Below are positions 1 through 6,204 of a stretch of DNA of 6,916 nt, piece by piece. Within the stretch, counting starts at the first letter, position 1. The number at the start of each line of letters is the position of its first letter. This DNA is from Candidatus Luteimonas excrementigallinarum (GTDB taxonomy: Bacteria > Pseudomonadota > Gammaproteobacteria > Xanthomonadales > Xanthomonadaceae), in NCBI GenBank assembly GCA_019115725.1, contig DXCY01000092.1, positions 1 to 6,916 on the forward strand, given 5' to 3'. The position numbers and the translations under genes were made by a program. The notes under the pieces were generated by a model. The model made no database searches and was not told the origin of the DNA. It saw nothing but the letters and a program-made list of their open reading frames with translations.

Positions 1-170
1 TGGTGGTCAAGAAGGATGAGAGCCTCACCGCCGAGCAGATCAAGGCCCACGCCCGTGAGAACCTGACCGGCTACAAGCAGCCGCGCATCATCGAGTTCCG
101 CAAGGAACTGCACAAGACCAACGTTGGCAAGATCCTGCGCCGCGAGCTTCGCGACGACGCGGCGGAATAA
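1..170 (+). CDS. rpfB: RpfB, long-chain fatty acid-CoA ligase (3' end only)
   Basis: Only the last 55 complete codons are in the window; the gene begins upstream. Frame 3 reads without a stop to TAA at 168-170. The translated tail, ending in ELHKTNVGKILRRELR and a short acidic tail, is the C-terminal lid subdomain of ANL-superfamily (FadD-like) acyl-CoA ligases. The lysine in the TNVGKILRR segment corresponds to the catalytic Lys that helps form the acyl-adenylate. Such enzymes join a free fatty acid to CoA using ATP, at the inner membrane or in the cytoplasm. The family assignment rests on the sequence. The name RpfB is inferred from rpfF following 156 bases downstream on the same strand, the gene order known in Xanthomonadaceae, where RpfB has been linked to fatty acid recycling and DSF turnover. 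A generic FadD is the alternative name for the same enzyme type. Confidence 0.9.
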   Translation, partial: VVKKDESLTAEQIKAHARENLTGYKQPRIIEFRKELHKTNVGKILRRELRDDAAE

Positions 171-190
171 CCCCGCCATCCCCCTGTAAG

Positions 191-216
191 CGCCGGAATT
201 GCTTGCAGTTCCGGCG
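191..216 (+). promoter_or_regulatory. rpfB-rpfF intercistronic hairpin with CUUG tetraloop
   Basis: Bases 191-201 (CGCCGGAATTG) pair with 206-216 (CAGTTCCGGCG) to give 11 base pairs, one of them a U-G wobble (199-208), closed by the tetraloop CTTG at 202-205. G(CUUG)C is a known very stable RNA tetraloop. The wobble works only in the + strand transcript; on the other strand it would be an A-C mismatch, so the structure fits an RNA from rpfB toward rpfF. It begins 20 bases after the rpfB stop. No T-run follows, so it is not a standard intrinsic terminator. An mRNA stabiliser, processing site or partial attenuator is possible. A weak promoter-like pair overlaps it (TTGCAG at 203-208, 17 bases, CATAGA at 226-231), but the match is too poor to call. 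Confidence 0.55.
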
Positions 217-248
217 GATTCGGCGCATAGAAGGAACCGATCGGCCTG

Positions 249-281
249 CATCCGTCCCGGCACTGCCCGGGCCTGCGGATG
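249..281 (+). promoter_or_regulatory. second hairpin in the rpfF leader
   Basis: CATCCG at 249-254 pairs with CGGATG at 276-281, extended by a U-G pair (255-275). After a 3-base bulge (272-274), CCCGG at 256-260 pairs with CCGGG at 267-271, with a 6-base loop. The structure ends 45 bases before the rpfF start. It also contains the upstream in-frame ATG (279-281), which would therefore be hidden and is a poor start candidate. Between the two leader hairpins lies AAGGA at 231-235, which matches the ANGGA core bound by CsrA/RsmA proteins, though such a short match may be chance. The function is unknown. Confidence 0.4.
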
Positions 282-313
282 ACCGGTCCCGCCTTCCGCC
301 GCCCATCATCCAC

Positions 314-319
314 AGGGGA
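314..319 (+). promoter_or_regulatory. rpfF ribosome binding site
   Basis: AGGGGA lies 7 bases before the ATG at 327 and is the only good Shine-Dalgarno match near the candidate starts. It decides the start in favour of ATG 327 over ATG 279, which has no purine-rich site at the right distance. Confidence 0.75.
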
Positions 320-326
320 TTCACCC

Positions 327-1208
327 ATGAACAACGTTCAGCAGCTTCACCGTACCCGTCCGTTTCCCAGCATGCGTGTCCAGTCGGAGCCATCCGGCGA
401 CGCCCACTGGCTGTATATGCACCACGGACTCCAGCCGGGCGCCCGCCCCTGTTACCACCCGGCATTGATGACCGAGATGTGGAGCTTCCTGAACTCGATC
501 ACGCTGCGCGAGAGCCAGCGTCAGCCCGGCCGCCTGCGCCATCTGGTGCTGGCGTCGGACGCGGGTGCTTTCAATCTCGGGGGAGATCTGGAGCTGTTCG
601 CGCAGCTGATCCGTACCGGCGATCGGGAGCAGCTGCTCGATTACGCCCGTAAATGCGTTGATGGCGTGCACCACATCCACAGCGGCCTGGGCGGCGATGT
701 ACGCACCATCGCTCTGGTGCAAGGTGACGCGCTGGGCGGGGGACTGGAAATGGCCCTCGCCTGCCACACCATCGTGGCCGAGGAAGGGGTGAGCATGGGG
801 CTGCCGGAAGTGTTGTTCGGACTCTTCCCGGGCATGGGCGCCTACTCGTTCCTGTGCAAGCGCGTACCGGCGCAGCTCGCCGAGAAGATCATCCTGGAAG
901 GAAAAATCTACCGCAGCGAGGAAATGTATGAAATGGGTGTGGTCGACACTCTGGTGCCGCCGGGCGAAGGAGAGGCCGCGGTGGCCGAGCTGATCAGGCG
1001 CCAGCGGCGCTCCGCCACCTCGCACCTGGCCCTCAATGCCGTCCGCAGCATCGCGCAACCGGTGGGCTATGACGAGCTGATGGGCATCACCGAAGTCTGG
1101 GTGGACACCGCGCTGACCCTGAGCGAGCGCTCGCTCAGGACGATGGACCGGATCGTGAAGGTGCAGACGCGCCGGATCTTCAACAGCGAGGCTGACACCG
1201 GCAGCTGA
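327..1208 (+). CDS. rpfF: RpfF, DSF synthase (crotonase-family acyl-ACP dehydratase/thioesterase)
   Basis: This encodes a 293-residue cytoplasmic enzyme close in length to Xanthomonas campestris RpfF (289 residues). RpfF turns 3-hydroxyacyl-ACP into the cis-2-unsaturated fatty acid DSF by dehydration and thioester cleavage. Crotonase-fold landmarks are visible: FNLGGDLELF at about 82-91 and ALGGGLEMAL at 135-144 (oxyanion-hole glycines), and MGLPEVLFGLFPGMGAYSF at 157-175. The two catalytic glutamates of RpfF, Glu141 and Glu161 in X. campestris numbering, fall at exactly 141 and 161 when ATG 327 is used, which supports this start along with the AGGGGA site. The C-terminal ITEVWVDTA and SLRTMDRIV stretches are typical of RpfF. 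Residue 165 is Gly where I recall Asp or Asn in relatives. It lies downstream of rpfB and converges with rpfC, whose receiver domain is known to bind and restrain RpfF. The stop TGA directly abuts the rpfC stop. A longer 309-residue form starting at 279 is unlikely. Confidence 0.95.
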   Translation: MNNVQQLHRTRPFPSMRVQSEPSGDAHWLYMHHGLQPGARPCYHPALMTEMWSFLNSITLRESQRQPGRLRHLVLASDAGAFNLGGDLELFAQLIRTGDREQLLDYARKCVDGVHHIHSGLGGDVRTIALVQGDALGGGLEMALACHTIVAEEGVSMGLPEVLFGLFPGMGAYSFLCKRVPAQLAEKIILEGKIYRSEEMYEMGVVDTLVPPGEGEAAVAELIRRQRRSATSHLALNAVRSIAQPVGYDELMGITEVWVDTALTLSERSLRTMDRIVKVQTRRIFNSEADTGS

Positions 1209-1214
1209 TCAGCT
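1203..1214. repeat. 12-base perfect palindrome spanning both stop codons
   Basis: AGCTGATCAGCT is its own reverse complement. Its centre TGATCA is the rpfF stop (TGA, 1206-1208) followed immediately by the reverse complement of the rpfC stop (TCA, 1209-1211). There is no loop, so it is not a terminator hairpin. Two abutting TGA stops give the inner 6 bases automatically; the outer 3 on each side (Ser codon AGC in both genes) extend the symmetry. Confidence 0.9.
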
Positions 1215-3413
1215 TTCCCGGCCCAGGTCGCGGCCGCGCGCATCGCCACTTCCGCGTGCGGCCACGGCCTGCCGGCCCAGCCGGTATTCGTGGGTCAGGA
1301 CCTCCAGCCGCTGCTTCCAGTCGCGTCGCAACTGCCATTCCGGCAGCCGCATCAGTTCCCCGCCCTGGCTCGCGATCCTGACCAGCCCCAGATTGCTGGC
1401 CACGCCCTTGAGCGCATGGGCGTGGTCACGCATGGCCGCGCAGTCCTCCGCCTCGCCTGCCGCTTCCAGGCGCTTGAGGCAGGCCGCCACGTCCTCCAGG
1501 CACTGGGCAACGAACTTGCGGACGAAATCCTCGCCCATGCCCAGCGAGGAAAATTCATCAAGCACCGACGGATCGAACCTGCCGTCGGCCACCGCCCCGG
1601 CTGCCGCCACCCTCGCCTGCTCCTGCTCGGACACCGTGTCCGCCGGGCGCAGCCTGCCGCCGGAAGCGGCAATCTCGGCCAGCAGGTCCAGCAGTCGTGA
1701 AACCGCGACCGGCTTGGCCAGGAACGCGTGGGCCCCGGCGCTGCGACAGTTGGCAATGGCCTCCGGAGTGACATCGGCGCTGAGGATGATTACCGGCGTG
1801 GCCGGCGCGCCGGCCTGCATGGTGCGCAGATGACCGAGCAGGTCGATGCCGCTGAGCCCCGGCATATGCAGGTCGCAGATGATGGCCGCATAGTCCGCCA
1901 CCTCCACCGCGTCCAGCAGCGCCTCGCCGCCGTCCACGCTGACCACCGCGTGACCGGCCTTCTGCAGGATCCGCTCCAGCACCATCCGGTTGGCGGCATG
2001 GTCATCGGCGATCAGCACCTGCATCTGGCGCACCCGGGCTCGGTGGCGCAGGAAGGGATCGCCGAACGCAATCACGTTGCGTGCCGAAGCATCGGCACCC
2101 GGGCCGGCGTCGCCGGCGTCGAACGCCGGTGCCGTTGTCTCCAGCGAGTCCCTGGCAAAGGGCAGCTCCACCCAGAACCGGCTGCCCACGTTCTCGCGGC
2201 TCTCGAAACCGATGCTGCCGCCCATCGCCTCGGCCAGCTTCTTGGCGATGCTGGTCCCCAGGCCTGTGCCGTCAAACCCACGCGCCAGGGTGCTGTCCAC
2301 CTGCTCGAAAGCATTGAACAGCCGCTCCTTCGCGTTTTCCGGGATGCCAATACCGGTATCGGTGACGGTAAAGCGCAGGCGCAGCGCCTCCCCTTCCCCG
2401 TCCGCCAGCCCCACAGCCAGTCGCACCGATCCGTCGCGGGTGAACTTGACCGCGTTGGCCACCAGGTTGATCAGCACCTGGCGCAGGTGATCGCTGTCGC
2501 CGCGCAGGCGCGTGGGCACATCCGGGGCAATCCGGGATTCGTAGTTCAGCCCCTTGGCCTGCGCCCCGGGGCGCAGCATCAGGTCAACGCTCTCGACGGC
2601 TTCGCGCAGGTCGAACCCGGTGTCGGCGAGCTTCAGCTTGCCGGCCTCGATCGCGGAGATATCCAGCACGTCCTCCACCAGCGACAGCAGGTTCTGGGTG
2701 GAGACGCGGATGGTGGCCAGGTATTCGCGCTGCTCGTTGTCCAGCCGGGTCGTGGCCAGCAGTTCGGACACGCCGGCCAGGCCGTTCAACGGCGTGCGGA
2801 ACTCGTGGCTCATATTGGCCAGGAACCGGCTCTTGGCCTCGTTCGCGCGCAGCGCCTCATGGGTCGCGCGGGTCAGCTGGCGCAGCAGACCCGACAGGTA
2901 CATCGGCACGGCCACCAGGCCCACCAGCAGCCCCAGGCCAAGGATCAGGTTGGCCTGCCAGTACGTGGTGGCCAGCAGCGGCACGCTGAACGCCCCCACC
3001 GCCGCCGCCATCGCCACGTAAAGGTAGCGGGTGCCGTAGCGCAGGCCGTTGCCTACCGTCACCCACATGATCAGCACGTACACCCATGCCAGCGGCTCGC
3101 CCATGACGGTCATGGCTGCAGCCATCAGCCCGTAGTCCGAGACCATGCCGATGGCGCGACGCACGTGGGAGACGCCCGGCCGGGCAAGGATGCCGACCAG
3201 CAGTCCGGTACCGATGCAGAAACCCATCAGCACCATCATCAGCACCGGCTCGTAGGCCGGGGGCCGGGAGCCGGTCATGTCGCTCCACAGCAGGTAGGCC
3301 AGCACCACCAGCAGCAGGCCGAGCCTGACGGTGGCCTGGCCGTGCTCGCTGTCGGGCCGGTTTTCCAGCCGCAACCTCAACCGCTGGCCGAGGGTGCCCA
3401 TGGCGCTGTTCAC
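1209..3413 (-). CDS. rpfC: RpfC, hybrid sensor histidine kinase for DSF
   Basis: This encodes a 734-residue inner-membrane kinase (X. campestris RpfC is about 726). A short N-terminal tail with RPDSEHGQ at 19-26 resembles the N-terminal DSF-sensing segment of RpfC. Five or six hydrophobic segments follow between about 30 and 175. The HisKA domain has phosphoacceptor His203 in MSHEFRTPLNG. The HATPase domain has an N-box at 316-324 (Asn320), DTGIGIP at 352-358 and GTGLGTS at 382-388. The receiver domain (about 463-585) has Asp470/Asp471, phosphoacceptor Asp514, Ser545 and Lys567. The C-terminal HPt domain (about 610-710) has His666 in HALKG. All phosphorelay residues are intact. Its receiver domain is known to bind RpfF at low DSF, and the relay ends on RpfG. 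The start is GTG 3413, overlapping the rpfG stop as GTGA. I see no clear Shine-Dalgarno site, so translation probably couples to rpfG; ATG 3401, four codons inside, is the alternative. Confidence 0.95.
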   Translation of the reverse strand: MNSAMGTLGQRLRLRLENRPDSEHGQATVRLGLLLVVLAYLLWSDMTGSRPPAYEPVLMMVLMGFCIGTGLLVGILARPGVSHVRRAIGMVSDYGLMAAAMTVMGEPLAWVYVLIMWVTVGNGLRYGTRYLYVAMAAAVGAFSVPLLATTYWQANLILGLGLLVGLVAVPMYLSGLLRQLTRATHEALRANEAKSRFLANMSHEFRTPLNGLAGVSELLATTRLDNEQREYLATIRVSTQNLLSLVEDVLDISAIEAGKLKLADTGFDLREAVESVDLMLRPGAQAKGLNYESRIAPDVPTRLRGDSDHLRQVLINLVANAVKFTRDGSVRLAVGLADGEGEALRLRFTVTDTGIGIPENAKERLFNAFEQVDSTLARGFDGTGLGTSIAKKLAEAMGGSIGFESRENVGSRFWVELPFARDSLETTAPAFDAGDAGPGADASARNVIAFGDPFLRHRARVRQMQVLIADDHAANRMVLERILQKAGHAVVSVDGGEALLDAVEVADYAAIICDLHMPGLSGIDLLGHLRTMQAGAPATPVIILSADVTPEAIANCRSAGAHAFLAKPVAVSRLLDLLAEIAASGGRLRPADTVSEQEQARVAAAGAVADGRFDPSVLDEFSSLGMGEDFVRKFVAQCLEDVAACLKRLEAAGEAEDCAAMRDHAHALKGVASNLGLVRIASQGGELMRLPEWQLRRDWKQRLEVLTHEYRLGRQAVAARGSGDARGRDLGRES
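1232..1263 (+). promoter_or_regulatory. hairpin beyond the rpfF stop, inside the rpfC 3' end
   Basis: GGCCGCGCGC at 1232-1241 can pair with GCGTGCGGCC at 1254-1263, forming 10 pairs with one G-U and a 12-base loop, starting 23 bases after the rpfF stop. The G-U pair (1238-1257) forms only in RNA from the rpfF side. There is no T-run behind it. It could protect the rpfF mRNA 3' end, but it lies in GC-rich coding sequence for the RpfC tail, so chance is a real alternative. Confidence 0.3.
3410..3413 (-). other. GTGA stop/start overlap of rpfG and rpfC
   Basis: On the minus strand the rpfC start GTG (3413-3411) shares two bases with the rpfG stop TGA (3412-3410). No purine-rich ribosome site is visible before either this GTG or the in-frame ATG at 3401, so ribosomes finishing rpfG probably restart on rpfC. 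This would fix the ratio of regulator and kinase. Confidence 0.7.
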
Positions 3414-4474
3414 TGCAGCTGGTGCGCTGGCGGCGCGGCTTCGCCGTCCAGCTCGCGGGCCAGCTGTTCCACCCGCGGGCGGTGGCGCAGCAGTGCGTCC
3501 ACGCAGGCCGGATCAAACAGCACGCCGCGGTTGTCAGCCATGTAGGTGAAGGCTTCGTCCAGGCTCCACGCCCGCTTGTACGGACGCCTGGAAATCAGCG
3601 CATCGAACACGTCAGCCACGGCCACGACGCGCGCTTCGAGCGGGATCGCATTGCCCCGCAGCCCTTCCGGGTATCCGCTGCCGTCATAGCGCTCCTGGTG
3701 GTACAGGGCAATGGTGGCGCTGAGCTGGATGAAGCGGTTCTGGCTGCCGCTCAGCAGCTCGTAGCCGATCTGCGGATGCCGCCGCATCAGCGCGGTCTCC
3801 TCGTCATCCAGCGGGCCGGGCTTCATTAGCAGCGCGTCGGGAATCGCGATCTTGCCGATGTCGTGCAGGGGCGCGGCCAGTTCGATCATTCGCACCTCCT
3901 CCTCGAACATGCCCAGATCCTCGGCGATCACTCCGGCCACGCGGGCCACGCGCTCCAGGTTGGCGCTGGTGCCGGCATCGCGATAGGCAATCGCCCGCGC
4001 CAGCCGGATCATGGTTTCGCGCTCCCGCTCCTCGACCTCGTGCATGCTCGACAGCAGCCGCTGCTCCAGCGACAGGGCGCGCTGCTTGACCGATTCCGAA
4101 TGCTGCCGCAGCTGCAGCAGGTTGCGGCAGCGGGCCCGCAGTTCACGCGGGCGCACGGGCTTGACCAGGAAATCGATCACCCCCGCGTCCAGCGCTGCCT
4201 GGCGCACGGGCTCATCGCCCACCACCGTGACCAGCACGATCGGCACGTCCCGATGCAGCAGCGGGCGGCGGAAGCGCCGGGCGAACTCCAGCCCGTCGAT
4301 GCCCGGCATGCGGTAATCGAGCAGCAGCAGGTCCGGACGGTTGTCCTGGCACCACTGCAGCGCGGCATGGGGATCATCAAAGTCGAGCACTTCCAGCTCG
4401 GGGCTGATGTCCTCGATGATGTGGCGCAGCATGGTCCGCGCGGAAGTCTGGTCGTCGACGATGACGATATTCAC
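3410..4474 (-). CDS. rpfG: RpfG, response regulator with HD-GYP cyclic di-GMP phosphodiesterase domain
   Basis: This encodes a 354-residue cytoplasmic regulator. The receiver domain (1-120) has Asp7/Asp8, phosphoacceptor Asp53 in LLDYRMPG, Thr83 and Lys105. A helical linker (about 121-160) leads to the HD-GYP domain with HDIGKIAIPD at 204-213, His233, ERYDGSGYP at 261-269 and VADVFDAL at 286-293. RpfG hydrolyses cyclic di-GMP after phosphotransfer from RpfC. Two departures from the general HD-GYP pattern are visible. The RDxETGxHxxR stretch reads RDAGTSANLER (165-175), so its Glu and His are Gly168 and Asn172; as I recall, RpfG proteins generally share this. The HHE motif reads HQE, with Gln260 replacing the second His, which I do not expect in RpfG. 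The start is GTG 4474; an in-frame TAA at 4513-4511 with no ATG, GTG, TTG or CTG between rules out an earlier start. The protein is thus about 24 residues shorter than X. campestris RpfG (378). No rpfH lies between it and rpfC. Confidence 0.95.
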   Translation of the reverse strand: MNIVIVDDQTSARTMLRHIIEDISPELEVLDFDDPHAALQWCQDNRPDLLLLDYRMPGIDGLEFARRFRRPLLHRDVPIVLVTVVGDEPVRQAALDAGVIDFLVKPVRPRELRARCRNLLQLRQHSESVKQRALSLEQRLLSSMHEVEERERETMIRLARAIAYRDAGTSANLERVARVAGVIAEDLGMFEEEVRMIELAAPLHDIGKIAIPDALLMKPGPLDDEETALMRRHPQIGYELLSGSQNRFIQLSATIALYHQERYDGSGYPEGLRGNAIPLEARVVAVADVFDALISRRPYKRAWSLDEAFTYMADNRGVLFDPACVDALLRHRPRVEQLARELDGEAAPPAHQLQ

Positions 4475-4486
4475 ATCGGCAGTCCC
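4471..4486 (-). promoter_or_regulatory. rpfG ribosome binding site with AUG-UGA overlapping the GUG start
   Basis: GGGA at 4486-4483 lies 8 bases before the GTG start of rpfG and 6 bases before an out-of-frame ATG at 4476-4474. That ATG is followed at once by TGA (4473-4471), a start-stop pair that shares bases with the GTG. The GTG is the only usable in-frame start. The competing AUG could draw initiation away from rpfG, but this is inference. Confidence 0.45.
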
Positions 4487-4606
4487 GTTGGCTGGGGCCG
4501 GTTTGTCCGGTTAGCGCCGGATGGTCGCCGCATCATCGGGAACGCGCAAGCCCGGATGCCTGTGGAGTATGCAACGTGCGACCGGGCCGGTGGAGGCCAG
4601 CGCGCC
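4475..4606 (-). other. lysS-rpfG gap, probable site of the rpfG-rpfC promoter
   Basis: This 132-base gap lies between the lysS stop and the rpfG start. I find no gene in it and no strong terminator: only short stems are present, such as TCCGG 4506-4510 with CCGGA 4517-4521, none followed by a T-run in the lysS direction. A CATACT element (4574-4569, minus strand) resembles a -10 box, but no good -35 partner sits upstream. Either rpfG has its own unrecognised promoter here or some transcription continues from lysS. Confidence 0.3.
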
Positions 4607-6145
<1,539 letters not shown>

Positions 6146-6169
6146 GAAATGGATCTCGAAATCGGGGTG

Positions 6170-6197
6170 CCCCGGCACACGGATCCGTGCGCCGGGG
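6170..6197 (-). promoter_or_regulatory. strong hairpin between prfB and lysS
   Basis: On the minus strand, the arms 6197-6186 and 6181-6170 form a 12-pair stem (CCCCGGCGCACG with CGTGTGCCGGGG) around the loop GATC (6185-6182). One pair is G-U (6190-6177), possible only in the prfB-to-lysS transcript; on the opposite strand it is an A-C mismatch. It starts 7 bases after the prfB stop and ends 24 bases before the lysS ATG. No T-run follows, so full termination is unlikely. Attenuation, RNA processing or protection of the prfB mRNA 3' end are options. Confidence 0.6.
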
Positions 6198-6204
6198 GAA
6201 TGGA

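Noticed and set aside
279..326. Upstream ATG giving a 309-residue RpfF
   Set aside because: It has no ribosome site, the ATG lies in a hairpin arm, and the added residues shift catalytic Glu141/Glu161 away from their known numbering.
321..1058. A 245-codon minus-strand frame opposite rpfF
   Set aside because: It is fully covered by rpfF, whose catalytic residues and length are intact, and has low-complexity His/Gln/Arg composition.
1728..3545. A 605-codon open frame on the + strand opposite rpfC
   Set aside because: It is antisense to intact rpfC, is very rich in His, Gln and Arg, and has no ribosome site or recognisable motif; it mirrors rpfC codon bias.
6146..6178. GTG start giving a 523-residue LysS
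   Set aside because: The GTG lies in the prfB-lysS hairpin, and the ATG at 6145 gives the family's usual length and N-terminus.
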